Positions 37,301 to 46,771 of a DNA stretch of 64,000 bases are shown in pieces. Every line of letters begins with the position of its first letter. Position 1 is the stretch's first letter. The notes under the pieces are model-generated. The model was not told the DNA's origin. It was given only the letters and a program-made list of their open reading frames with translations, and made no database searches. Where the stretch lies: contig NC_090152.1 of assembly GCF_017916325.1 (NCBI RefSeq), positions 318,001 through 382,000 of the forward strand, written 5' to 3'. The position numbers and the translations under genes are program-made. This DNA comes from Leishmania martiniquensis. Lineage: Eukaryota > Euglenozoa > Kinetoplastea > Trypanosomatida > Trypanosomatidae.

Positions 37301-38219
37301 GGAGAAGCAGCTCCTCACGATCGCCCTCACTTAGAGTCGTGTTAGCACCGGCAGAAACAGCACTGCTGCCGCTGAGAGCACCGTAGCCGCAGGGGCCGAG
37401 AAGTGCTACAAAAGGTGCCTGGCGCACTGGCAGGTTGTAGAATAGCCCGCGCACTCGGCACACGGTGATGAGGCGCACTGACACGCTGCATCGTTGTCTC
37501 GCTTTACCACAAACGTCTTGGGGACGGCCGTGGGGAGAAGCGCCACCGACACCATCATGGCATGAAAGGTTGAGGGTAGCCTGTCGATTTCTGCGCACGT
37601 GCTTGTCGGCGAGGGGCAGCTGTTGGCCGCAGTGCCACCGCGTTTCCGGGAGAAGAGGGCGCACAACAAGGCAGGATGGCGACGGGTGCGATAGGCGCGC
37701 TGCTACACCATCGGCTTTCCCACCATCAACAGCTTCCCTGCTGCTGGCGAACTCCTCAGCTGGGCAAGCATCCCCGTCTGCCTCGGCGCTCTCCACTACC
37801 TCCAGCCAGACACTTACGGACACATCAATGCAAATGGCTGCCAGGCGTCCCAATAGCTCAAGTCCACTAGCTTGTGCCTCCGCTTGTCCTTGTTGATCTG
37901 TATATGCCACTGCTCTTGAGCGCAAGACATCACTGCCTGCCGCTACCGGCGCTCTTCTTCGCAGCTCGACCGTCTTTGGCAGAACGTGCGTTCGTGTGAT
38001 ATCCCATGCAAGCGCTGGGAGGCAGAGTGACACTGCCACGTCGTGCGCGGCGGCGCCACCATTGCCCGAAAGCAGTGTCTCGCCGACTTGCGCCTCGAGC
38101 TCTGGCAATGCAGCCTGTGCGACGCGCGCCAACGCGTCCGTGAAGGTTGGAAACTCGCAGCCGGCACGCAGTACCGCGGCATCGTCTGAGCTGAGTCGCT
38201 GGATGTGCGCTCGATGCAT
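34356..38219 (-). CDS. MLH3-like MutL protein with degenerate ATPase domain
   Basis: 1287 aa from ATG 38219; the open frame continues upstream through a (CT/GT) tract encoding THTHRERER, which is rejected. C-terminal domain carries the MLH3 endonuclease set: VADQHAVHERLRLE (DQHAx2Ex4E, about residue 985), SCRGAVMFGD (about 1241) and CSHGRPSF (about 1271). The N-terminus aligns with MutL (IQRLSSDDAAVLRAG; RGLFYNLPVRQ near 253), but the ATP-binding motifs are lost: ALPELEA stands where NSxDA should be, DITRT for DxGxG and GLELLGRL for GFRGEAL. Long low-complexity inserts separate the parts. MLH1-MLH3 resolves crossovers in meiosis and contributes to mismatch repair; here the nuclease may work with little or no ATP binding by this subunit. 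It could also be called a PMS-type MutL, but the C-terminal motifs fit MLH3 better. Confidence 0.85.
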   Translation of the reverse strand: MHRAHIQRLSSDDAAVLRAGCEFPTFTDALARVAQAALPELEAQVGETLLSGNGGAAAHDVAVSLCLPALAWDITRTHVLPKTVELRRRAPVAAGSDVLRSRAVAYTDQQGQAEAQASGLELLGRLAAICIDVSVSVWLEVVESAEADGDACPAEEFASSREAVDGGKADGVAARLSHPSPSCLVVRPLLPETRWHCGQQLPLADKHVRRNRQATLNLSCHDGVGGASPHGRPQDVCGKARQRCSVSVRLITVCRVRGLFYNLPVRQAPFVALLGPCGYGALSGSSAVSAGANTTLSEGDREELLLHRARWASKSASAMRARREEQQRLVAVVFQTAVCTLLAPLYLTDTPLGASGMRDVSLAQDSLRAQCASVFSATMITQYDCYGDVSAGRRAPPETRPLRPLALSTPLRCTSAPRTGRRGGGMHPDSMAAAGLRVDRHGLYSGALWVCQASRGADVGGGTGCRSARGEATARLLCDAFGILLPGPSPAPSSAAILAELRAGRSSPTVAAPSREDGVWSPEEMAAKGAFTEVVVRPGHFAVLFTTHPTSGAATFTERHVTFPMILVRDDRAHPQDGDGVRSQTAPPPAWRPTHCRVLEPTHWAYDIVATSARRRRHGAPPLSGVSGSVAATAGVPVFVFVKSVYVPASISEARQRARHGDSAQQTFAQLYGEALQHLTGGWRGCDSDGSPLKRDKSVLPAQRTPLHAATTNQQRPSLSPHHVPVEQNAAEVQLRVRYLCQRVLEAAAVTGTQSYVPAPPPTRRSCLTASLEDAAGRTGTLHHVRLRPASLLWSSATGREVSSSAAAPRRTPVTLNLSLHRVIREEKGEQAARHTRPPLAAARPCLELHGTTQSPLPRQALNTEEGLTRMRHLLDTGRGSALRRLPRAFAAPCRWLPQRGAGTGFENSGTDAADGATPAVSAEGTPPITTIFSADVSVLQWARKFLIITSPTTPQHAFRSTCGPEAALPPGPVCHPKPHALQWWVADQHAVHERLRLEFFLCFADTYVCHPELPPLSECAASECILAGSGALPQSALLASLSLSPHARTALARRHRVAQLMCSLAGTAHASSPSASLAAASFPLFLPAEWRLRVTAVEAHLRQWGWRFRHEGVAGVQQGEMLSGSAAAWADDVRADQSTRLRARHSLATAVVAWPRLEVEGVVCHVTSTQALQQTVEELEAVSAAAKVGLDVAFMPLQTTGTDPASSCRRCPGPSQAPRSSAPSSLPVPSVFLDFLISRSCRGAVMFGDLLRPASARSMVAALDCVEQYYVCSHGRPSFTHLTPAK

Positions 38220-39307
38220 GATGGTGTCTCTCTCTCTCTCTCTGTGTGTGTGTGTAAGTGTTTGTGTGTGTGCGATACAACGCCACAGACGCTGAGTCAA
38301 CAAAAGCCAAACATGGCGAGGGTGCGGTAGCGGTCACAGCGTGTGCCCTATCGGGGGTGAGGATGGCCGACGGGTATTGGAGGTGGAGCGCATGGCAGAC
38401 GGAAGAGAGGGAATAGTTTGGGGTGGGGGGGGCACGGCCGCACAGAATACTCGACGGCGGGGGCGTCTAGAAGAGAGGCGAGAGCGCAACAGCTACGCAG
38501 GAGTGCTACACACATTTGCCGCTCCTCTTTCCCTCTCCTGAGCCTCTCCGAGTGCTGTACATGAAGAGGGAAAGGAAGCAAACACTGGAAGATGGTGTGC
38601 GTGTGCGCGCGTGTGTGGGCAGGGAGACCGACAGACACACTCACAAACCATGACCAAAGAGAAATGCTGAGCGACAGGGGAAGGGGCTGAGGCGGCAGTC
38701 ACCGATGCACGCCCTCCCGCCTACCAGCTCCGCATTACCCGTCGTATGGTGTCGTTGCTTGGGAACGTTGTGGCGGTGCGCTTGTGGGCTTTGTGTGCAT
38801 GCCGAAAGGGAAAAGGTAATGGGGGAGGCAGAGAGCCCGGCACCTATCCACCCCCCTCAAGCCGACAGCGACGGCGACATGTCACGTGACCGTTTTGAAA
38901 CCGAGCAAACATCATCGGCAAACAACGAAGATGGCGTGCGAGCGAAGTCCACACGTACAACAGAGACGACGACGACGTTCATCGCACACTCCGCACGTAC
39001 ATCACACCATCTTCTTTCAGGCACATTGCTCGCATACAATGACGATGACGATGACCAGTCGAACGTATACAGAGACCACCCAGAGGGTGTGCCTGAAGGG
39101 GGAGGGAGGGGGAGGGAGGTGAGAGAGGGATGCAACAATGACACGCGCCTTCGTGCTGAATATCGTACATGAGGCTTCCAACATATTAGACACACACATA
39201 TATATATATATGTATATATCTGTGTCTGTGTGCGTGGACGGGAGGGACAGCGAACGAGAGGCGGCCCCCCTCTTTGGTCGGCGCTGTTTCGGTCGTGAGG
39301 GCCCGTC
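38220..39307. other. Intergenic region with microsatellites
   Basis: About 1.1 kb. (TC)n(TG)n at 38225-38255 immediately upstream of the MLH3-like ATG, which reads as a pyrimidine/AC tract on the sense strand and may be part of the splice-acceptor region; (TA)n at about 39198-39218. No gene seen. Confidence 0.5.
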
Positions 39308-42300
39308 TCAGCTTAGAGGCAACACCATCACTTCTGACGGATGAACGTCACTGCGTGGCTTGTGCGTGCTCCCGGTGTTTGCGCGCACAGATGACTCGGT
39401 TGAGACTACGACGGCGCTCTCCGTGCCGTGGTCGCTTTCGGAAAAGACGACGTGGAACGGGTAGCTCTCCGCGTCGTCGAAGGAGTTCCGGGGGTAGTGG
39501 CTATGGTGACGCGGCGATCGAGTCCGTCGCTCGGCCGGGGTCTGTAACATGGAGTGGATGTCGGGGGCCGAGTCATAGCAGAGCGACAGCTGCTGGGAAT
39601 GAATGGCCTTCTGTTCTTGCTGCTGAAAGGGATGCTGATGCTCCTCCCACAGGCGCGCCGACGGCGCCGTGCGGTTGCTAGAGGGGAGCTCGAACGGTAC
39701 AATGGCGGAGGGGCTCATCAGAAGCGGCTTCAAGAGCAATGCGGCATCTTCGCTGGCGGTGGAGCAGTTGCTGTTCGGACTGCCGGGCCGACTGGTTGTC
39801 CCTGCGGCTAACTGGAGAAGACGAGACGTCAGAGGGTGGCGACGGAGGTAATAGAGGCCCGAGCAGTGCGTGGAGCGTATGACAGAGGCCGCTGCCCTTC
39901 CCGGACGCCTGTCACTAGAGTCGGCAGGGGGGCCGGAGGCGCTCGCCGCTGCGTCACCAACGGCGGCGATTCGCTCCATCGTCGCTGCTTTGCCGGTGAT
40001 CTTGGCGGCGACGGGGGCTGCGACTGTCAGATCAGGAGCAAAGTTGATCGCGAGATACGGGTGGGTCTGCGCCTCCGTCGCCGTGAGCCGCTCCCCGGCG
40101 TTCCAGTAGAGGCACCCCAGCAGGAAGTCTACCCATGCGTACTGGTGCCAGTCGCACTCACTAGGCAAAGAGAAGCACTGCTCGAACTCGTGGACTTTTC
40201 CGCTGGGAAACATTACCTGCAACAGCGCCAGCTGCTCTGCCGTTTCCCACGTCGTCGTGCCGCTGCCGCCGTTTGTAAGGGGCGAGCGTGACCCCCTCGG
40301 ACTTTGCGGGAAGCTTGCCATGACTGGTGAGGTGGCCAATGGTTCTTGGGATTTGAGACGTCGTTCGTGCTCTCGCTGGCGCTCCGCGGCATTGTTCAGC
40401 ACATGAATGAACTCGCGCCAGCACCGCTCCACAATGATGGACTCTTCGTCTTGCTCTGTGTTCTCACCGTCTACGGCTGCACGAGGCTCTTGCGGTCGAG
40501 GCTGACACAAGGGCAGCTGCAGCCTTTGTGGGCTAGTGTCGTGTGAGGCCGCATCGCCCTGCGCGCGCGCGGATGCCTCGGGTGTGCTCGCTTTTTGCTG
40601 CTTGTACTTCCTCCAGCAGACTTTCACAGTAGTGAGAAAGGCTGCGTCTGGCATACCAAGTGTCTGCACCGCCGACTGCAGCATCGTGGCATCGTCGCAA
40701 GCGTCGGGGAACAGGGCGCGGCCCGTGTGAAGCTCATAGAGGACGCAGCCGACCGACCACATGTCGATGGCGGTGGTGTATGGCAGCCGAAGAGCCATCT
40801 CAGGGCAGCGGTAGGACGGCGACTGAAGAGGGAAGGTGGTGCCAGTGGTGCCGGGAAGGATGGGCTGGGCGTGACCAAGGTCGATGAGAGCAATCCGAGA
40901 CGAGGTTCCTGTAGCTGTTGATGCAGCCATTGCATGCAGCAAAGCGTAAGGCAGCCGAGGATATGCCGAGGATGTCACAATGCTGCTTGCCTCATCGCCA
41001 CCGCGACTGTCATGGCCTGAGCCGCGTGCGAATCTAGCACTCGCAGCTTGGCTGCTGCCGCTGCTGCGGTTCGGTGGCTCGCCGAGGCTGAGGCCCATGC
41101 CCGCTGCCCCCCCCCTCCCCCCCTCCCCAAGGAATCCTAGCCCCGTTGACGTGGAGAGCGGGGAGGAGGTTAGGACACCAGTGCGGCTGTCTGTCATATC
41201 GACCGACCGGCTTGCTAAGGAAACTGGTGGGCCGCTGGTGATACACTGATGCACATCTGCGCCGGAGGCATGCCACGGGGCGCTGCTCGCCCCTTCGCCA
41301 TCAAGCTGCTGTAGGCTGTGACTGCGGCTCATCGTCGCGACGCCCCTGTCAGGACCACCGGCGACTTCGGTGGCCCGTGGAGGCGGGTGCGGGGCTGTCA
41401 GCCACGCCAGAGATGAAGAGCATGCTGACATGCTGCTGCTGACACTTTCGTGCTGGTCGACTTCCGCGTGGGGGCGCCTCTCCACGTACTCCGTCGTAAG
41501 GGGGCGCCGGGGCACTGGGCCACTGTGTGTGAGGGGAGGCGGGGGCGCCGCCGTGCTCAAAAGCGACGACGACGGGAAACCGAAGCTCAGCTTACGGAAG
41601 GGGTGGATGCTGGGCGGAGAGGAGAGGGCACCTGAATCACCGCTGCGCGGGAGAGGCGCCTGAAGCAACTGGTGCTGCTGCTGCTGCTGCTGCGAAGGCA
41701 GGCTCGGCGGGGGCTGTAGACTTGCAGAGCTGCCCGGAACAAGATGGCTGCTGACGCTCCTCTTGGCCTCGCTCGCAGAGCGATCCACAAATACAATGTT
41801 CTCTGGCTTGACGTCTCCGTGGAGGATGTGCGCGCCGTGGTGCAGGAAGCAAAGGGCACGCACGAGCTGCGCAAGAACACTCTTGACCACCTCGGTTGGT
41901 AAAGTCGCCGCCGCTGGGCCGTCGGCCTGCGCGAGCGGCTCGTCAGCGGGCAGCGGGGAAGAGGACGCGCTAGCGGCGTGGCTGGCCTTCGCTTCTTGTG
42001 ACTCGCGCTGCAGTTCCACGACGTCGCGCACGCTGAAGCCAAGAAGAGGGAGGGCGATGACGTGGTAGCCACGGTATTCGAAGCGGCTGCGTGGGGTGAG
42101 CACCGAGGCAAGGCGCAGCGTGCACTGGTCTACTGTGGACAGCCACATCGACGCTGATTGAAACGACGCAGAGGGCTTGCAGTGATGCCCAGACACCTTG
42201 GAGCGATGGCCGGTGGTGGCCCTGGCCGCATCCTCCCCAAACCTGCTTTCACTCCACGGACGCATGGACGCGCAGCACTCCTTCAGTTTCTCGCAGACGG

Positions 42301-44725
42301 CCCACTCCGACTGTGCCGCCTTCTGGTAGAGCGACTCGCGACGAATCAGCTTCAGCGCACAATGCCGCTCAGGCGAGAGAGGTGAGGCTGCGTGATCAAC
42401 GGCATGCACGACGATGCTGAACGTGCCGAACCCCAGCACCTCCAGCACCTCATACCGAAAGCGTATGTGCATGCCAAGGGTGATTGGGAAGTACGAGGAG
42501 GAGGGGTCCGTTGGGGAGGCCATTTCCTCCCCACTTTTTGGAAGGTTGCCGATGCTTCCAGTCTCCCCCGCCATGTGGTGTGTAAGGGGCGGAGGTGCCG
42601 TGCGATTCGCTACGCCGAGCGTCGTGTGCAGCTGCACAGGAGGCCCGTAGTAGTATACCGCGTCGCACGACAGCATGTCCTCTTTTTCCTGCGGCGTGAG
42701 TTGATTACCAATCCAGTGCAGCGCATCTTCAGTCGACCACGGCAGCGGTGGTGGTACCGTGCGTGCGTTCAACGATGTGGTCGAATCGACATTGGTGCGC
42801 GCGGGCGCCGGTGGCGCCGAGCAGTAGCTGCACCGCCTGCTCCCGTTCCGGCTGCCACTGACGGCGAAGATGGAGCTTTTGGCTACCGACCTGCAGCGCC
42901 GACTGCGGAGGTTGACTTCGTGGCCGATGGGGCCTCGCTCCGGCGTACTAGCGGTTCTGCGTTTCGTCCGGTGGCCCGTCAAAAGCGCTCGTTGCCGTTG
43001 CTGCTGCTGCTGCTCCCAAATGAGGAGCGAAGGGGTGCAGCAGCGAGAGTCAGCCAGCATATCTGCACTTTCGCGCCGTACCGGCAGTGTGAGAGAAGAG
43101 CATGCCACGTGGTCATCCATGCCGCTTGCTGTGAGGGATCGGGCCCGCAGCGGCATGGAGGCGGTGAGCGAAGGACGCGATGGCTGGGACTGCTGACGTG
43201 ACCGAAGAAGGTCGGGGAGACTCTGCAAACTCTCGTCACCTAAGCGGCGAACCACCTCATCACATGGCATTATTCCCATCACGCCTGGGGGCGGCATAGA
43301 GAAGGCTGACCAGCCGCCCTGGTCTGCCGTGTAGCCGCTGTTGCTACGGCTCACACCCCGGGGGGCTGTGCTCACCAGGGAGTGACTGCCGAAACGCTTG
43401 CCTGTCGTGTCGGAGGACCAGAGCTGCAGTAGCCCGTGAAGGGGCTGCAGTGGACGCCGCTGATCTGCTGACGCGGTCGAGGGGTCGCGGGTGGGATTAA
43501 CATCATACACGGGGCTTGGGCTGACACTGTAACGGTGGTGGCTGCACCGCTCCGACGTCCGCATGAAGTGCGCCGACGATACGGCGGCTTCACTGGCGGC
43601 ACGGACGGTGTCCTGATCGAGGGTCAACAGCTCCTGGCGCACTGACGCGCTCTCCGCAGAGCTGGTGAAGTGACGCGTGCCACTTGGCTCAAGAGACGTT
43701 GGGCTGCGGCCAGCGCAGAGCGGCACGCTCCTCCTCTTTGGCAACCATAGTTTAACAGGGGAGGTGGTGTGCCTGTGAGGCCAGCCCTCCGAACTACTGG
43801 GTAAAGCTCTCGGCACCGGTGAGGAGAGCTCGCCGAAGTTTCGAAGAGGCGTGGCGGTGCCCGACACGGGCGGGGGGTGCACCACGGCGCGTGTGCGGCC
43901 GTTGCGATAGCAGCTGGTGGGTCTACTGACGGCGCGGCCAGAGGCGACCCCAGTGGAATCTCCTGGAGAGGTGGCACCCTGGTGCTGCATTGGAGCCGGG
44001 GAGAGGGATGCGATGGGGATCGAGTAAGGGCCACCGGGGTGCAGCTGCCAGTGGGAAGGGATGAGGCGATTGGTGGTGGGTGACGGCATCCCGTCATCCT
44101 GACGCCTGTGCACATTCCACGCTTGCTTCTCGTTGGCCACGCTCGACGGCTTCACCGGGTTGAAGGCGCGTGGAGGCGGTGAGGTATGCGGGGCTGGCGG
44201 CGTCCACGAATCGTGGGGCTCCTTTAGCGCGCACACCTGCAGACGGCGCGCCACGGGCGTAGGGGACGAAGATAATGGGGTTGAGGCCTCCGGGACAACT
44301 GCGGGAGAGCTCTCGCTACACCGCGTCCTTGTTCCGAGAAGCATCGAAAGGTTTGGATAGACGGCATGAGCCCGATTACTTCTGTCCAACATCGAAAGCT
44401 GAGCGGTGGCCCCCTCTTCCACCTCGACAAAGCGAGCTCCCTTCTTGCGCTGAGCGCGGAAAGGGAGCTCGCGCGCTGGGAACTGACTCCAGAGTCGCCG
44501 CGACAATGGGGGAAGGGCTGGGCTCAGCTGCTGCTCCGGCGACAATGAGGGAGTGGTTCGACGCGGCAGACGCTGCGTTGCCGATGTGTTTGGGGTAAGC
44601 AAAGGAGAAACAGCACCTGGCGACGGAGGGCGCTGCGCACGGGAGGCCTCTGATTCGCCCCAGTACGCCTCTTTGCTGCCAACGCTGCAGCTGAGCGAGC
44701 TTGGCGACGCCGCACCCTCGTGCAT
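39308..44725 (-). CDS. Large atypical DYRK/CMGC-type protein kinase
   Basis: 1805 aa from the first in-frame ATG at 44725 (open upstream but without ATG). Residues 1-750 are Ser/Pro/Arg-rich and probably disordered. Kinase domain from about 757 to 1555: glycine loop VLGFGTFSIV, lysine in HCALKLI, catalytic loop HGDVKPENIVFV (about 967), DLGHA (about 1280), activation segment QSPSYRCPEMAL, then DMWSVGCVLYELHTGRALFP and a C-lobe end HPYLAINF. This matches DYRK/HIPK/CLK kinases (SxxYRxPE, AIDMWS.GC.L.E.HTG). A low-complexity insert of about 300 residues sits between the catalytic loop and DLG, another before the C-terminal helix. HRD reads HGD, DFG reads DLG, and the first tyrosine of the DYRK YxY activation motif is absent. 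Lys and both Asp remain, so activity is plausible. Substrates unknown. Confidence 0.88.
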   Translation of the reverse strand: MHEGAASPSSLSCSVGSKEAYWGESEASRAQRPPSPGAVSPLLTPNTSATQRLPRRTTPSLSPEQQLSPALPPLSRRLWSQFPARELPFRAQRKKGARFVEVEEGATAQLSMLDRSNRAHAVYPNLSMLLGTRTRCSESSPAVVPEASTPLSSSPTPVARRLQVCALKEPHDSWTPPAPHTSPPPRAFNPVKPSSVANEKQAWNVHRRQDDGMPSPTTNRLIPSHWQLHPGGPYSIPIASLSPAPMQHQGATSPGDSTGVASGRAVSRPTSCYRNGRTRAVVHPPPVSGTATPLRNFGELSSPVPRALPSSSEGWPHRHTTSPVKLWLPKRRSVPLCAGRSPTSLEPSGTRHFTSSAESASVRQELLTLDQDTVRAASEAAVSSAHFMRTSERCSHHRYSVSPSPVYDVNPTRDPSTASADQRRPLQPLHGLLQLWSSDTTGKRFGSHSLVSTAPRGVSRSNSGYTADQGGWSAFSMPPPGVMGIMPCDEVVRRLGDESLQSLPDLLRSRQQSQPSRPSLTASMPLRARSLTASGMDDHVACSSLTLPVRRESADMLADSRCCTPSLLIWEQQQQQRQRALLTGHRTKRRTASTPERGPIGHEVNLRSRRCRSVAKSSIFAVSGSRNGSRRCSYCSAPPAPARTNVDSTTSLNARTVPPPLPWSTEDALHWIGNQLTPQEKEDMLSCDAVYYYGPPVQLHTTLGVANRTAPPPLTHHMAGETGSIGNLPKSGEEMASPTDPSSSYFPITLGMHIRFRYEVLEVLGFGTFSIVVHAVDHAASPLSPERHCALKLIRRESLYQKAAQSEWAVCEKLKECCASMRPWSESRFGEDAARATTGHRSKVSGHHCKPSASFQSASMWLSTVDQCTLRLASVLTPRSRFEYRGYHVIALPLLGFSVRDVVELQRESQEAKASHAASASSSPLPADEPLAQADGPAAATLPTEVVKSVLAQLVRALCFLHHGAHILHGDVKPENIVFVDRSASEAKRSVSSHLVPGSSASLQPPPSLPSQQQQQQHQLLQAPLPRSGDSGALSSPPSIHPFRKLSFGFPSSSLLSTAAPPPPLTHSGPVPRRPLTTEYVERRPHAEVDQHESVSSSMSACSSSLAWLTAPHPPPRATEVAGGPDRGVATMSRSHSLQQLDGEGASSAPWHASGADVHQCITSGPPVSLASRSVDMTDSRTGVLTSSPLSTSTGLGFLGEGGRGGAAGMGLSLGEPPNRSSGSSQAASARFARGSGHDSRGGDEASSIVTSSAYPRLPYALLHAMAASTATGTSSRIALIDLGHAQPILPGTTGTTFPLQSPSYRCPEMALRLPYTTAIDMWSVGCVLYELHTGRALFPDACDDATMLQSAVQTLGMPDAAFLTTVKVCWRKYKQQKASTPEASARAQGDAASHDTSPQRLQLPLCQPRPQEPRAAVDGENTEQDEESIIVERCWREFIHVLNNAAERQREHERRLKSQEPLATSPVMASFPQSPRGSRSPLTNGGSGTTTWETAEQLALLQVMFPSGKVHEFEQCFSLPSECDWHQYAWVDFLLGCLYWNAGERLTATEAQTHPYLAINFAPDLTVAAPVAAKITGKAATMERIAAVGDAAASASGPPADSSDRRPGRAAASVIRSTHCSGLYYLRRHPLTSRLLQLAAGTTSRPGSPNSNCSTASEDAALLLKPLLMSPSAIVPFELPSSNRTAPSARLWEEHQHPFQQQEQKAIHSQQLSLCYDSAPDIHSMLQTPAERRTRSPRHHSHYPRNSFDDAESYPFHVVFSESDHGTESAVVVSTESSVRANTGSTHKPRSDVHPSEVMVLPLS

Positions 44726-46771
44726 TGAGGGGGCAATGGGAGTAGGAGCGTATGATCTGCGGAACACCACTCCCGCGGTGCGTGGGAGAGATGGAATCAG
44801 GCCCGATGGGGCTGCTGTGTGCAATGTGGGTCTCCGTCAGCGATCTTTGTGCGTGCGGCAAGTCAGCCGAGGGCGGGGCGCAATCGAATACGCACGAGGG
44901 CGGAAGACACACCGGCGGCCACAGAAAGCAGAAGAGCTCAGCAAGCGCTGTGAAAATACGCACACCCAGCGAGAAAGAGAGAGAGAAAGGCGAAGTACGA
45001 TGACGAGATAGAGGGCAAAGGGACGGAGGGGCAACTTGGCGCGCGCGCGTGCGTGTGTGTGTGTGTGCGCCAGCGACTGGCCCTTGAGAGCACCGGGGTG
45101 GGTGGGTGGGTGGGGGATGTCAGTGACACGAGCCCACTTGCTTACAAACACGCGTACGCACGAACAGACGCAATTTAACACGACAAACCAACATGAGAAG
45201 CGAAAACGGGAAAACTGAGTGGGGAGGCTTCGCTGTGTATGCTGCGAGGCGATGCCTCTCGCCGCTCGTGTGTCTCTGAGAGCGCGAAAAAGTTCAGCCG
45301 ACTCGAGACACCGGCTGACCCAGCAATCACGCAACTCAAAGAGAGATGAAGAGAGAGAAGAGGGGGGCGGGAGGGGAAGTAATCGGCAGGGAAGATAAAA
45401 CGTCCACAAGGGTGAGAGGTAGTTGCGCTTGCGTGGTAACGGCAGCGGCAACGGCCGGGCCGGGCGTTGGGGTGGGTGGTGGTGGTGGTGGCGGCGATAT
45501 AAGAAGTAATTTTGGGGTGAGGGAAAGACGACGGTAGCCATAGGCCGCCGGGAAGGAATACGGGGAAGGGGGAGGGGGAGGGAGGGAGACGCATCCAAAG
45601 AGGTGCTGACACACAAGCATACACATACTTAGATACATACGCACCTGGCACACTTACACTGACTCACTCGCTCGAACAAAAAAAGGGCGCGTTCGTCTTT
45701 GGTGTGATTCTGCCGTTTGCCTTCGTCACGCATGCACACCCGCAGGCATACGCTCACAAGTTACAGAGGTTTGTATATATAACTATATCGCGGGGCGCGT
45801 ACGCCTTCCTCGTTGTCAAGACAGAGGACGAAAGAAGCTGAAGAAGTGCGGGAGGAAGGATGGGGGGGTAAAATCGGGTAAGGATATGGAGCGAGCAGAA
45901 CGCGCACACAAGCGGGAGACGTCTGAGCTGATGACTGTCCTTTGGTGTCCTTTCGCTTTCAGCTCGCGATCCCCCTCGCCAGCGGAGAAAAACTCTTTAT
46001 ATATATATGTGTGTGTATGCCACTTACCCACGACGCTGCCAGAGGCACAGGCACAGGGACACGCACACACACAGCAGTCGAGTGCACCACTGTATGCTAT
46101 TGTGCCCAACATCTAAGCCTAATGATGTGCCCCCACCAAAGAATCAGTTCAGAGAGGCGCGCCACAGCCCATGCGGTGTGGGTCAGTGTGTGTGCGTGTG
46201 TGTGTGTGTGCAAAGAAGTGACCGTCGCCGAAAGGATGAAGGAAAGAGAGGAGAGGGAGAGTGAGGTGTGTTTGTGTGTGGTGGCGGTGTTGTCGGCCCC
46301 CTTTTTTTTACGACGCTGCCGTCCATGTCGCGCAAAAGGCTGCATGTGCTGCACGCTGCAGCCGATGTGCCGCAACGAAAGAGAGGGCAGACGAACGCGG
46401 CTTGCGGGCGCAGCGTCAGTGCGATCTGTCAGCTGCCTCCCTCCCCTCCCTCCCCCTCTACGCTTCAAAGGGCAGAGAAACACGCACGCGGCACGGCCAA
46501 AGAAGGGCCTCCATGAGGTTTCTAAGATGTCTATCTATAGCTGCCCCTCTTCCCTCTCTCTGTGTGCATGTGTGTGTGTGTGTGCCTAAACGTGTGGCGG
46601 ACCGGGCAGAAGGCGGCTCACAGCCGAGTCGAGACGAAGGCAGCAGAAAATAACCCTATCGGCACTCCCTCTTTCCCCCTTCCAAGAAGCGCACGCACTC
46701 CTCTCTGACGTTCGCTTCCCCACATCATCGAAACAAGCAGGCCGAAGTAACCATCGGTCGGCACTGCAGCG
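44726..46771. other. Long intergenic region, no gene seen
   Basis: About 2.0 kb with many simple repeats: GT run near 45051-45066, GGT/GTGG near 45470-45492, TA runs near 45772-45787 and 45995-46007, GT runs near 46190-46210 and 46566-46584. The longest minus frame (44837-45616) is Pro/Leu/Arg/His-rich and not a gene. Confidence 0.5.

Noticed and set aside
38220..38303. 28 extra N-terminal codons for the MLH3-like protein
   Set aside because: They translate a CT/GT microsatellite (THTHRERER), whereas the MutL-like start IQRLSSDD follows ATG 38219 directly.
44837..45616. 259-codon minus frame upstream of the DYRK-like kinase
   Set aside because: Pro/Leu/Arg/His-rich translation of simple repeats and pyrimidine tracts; no homology-like blocks.
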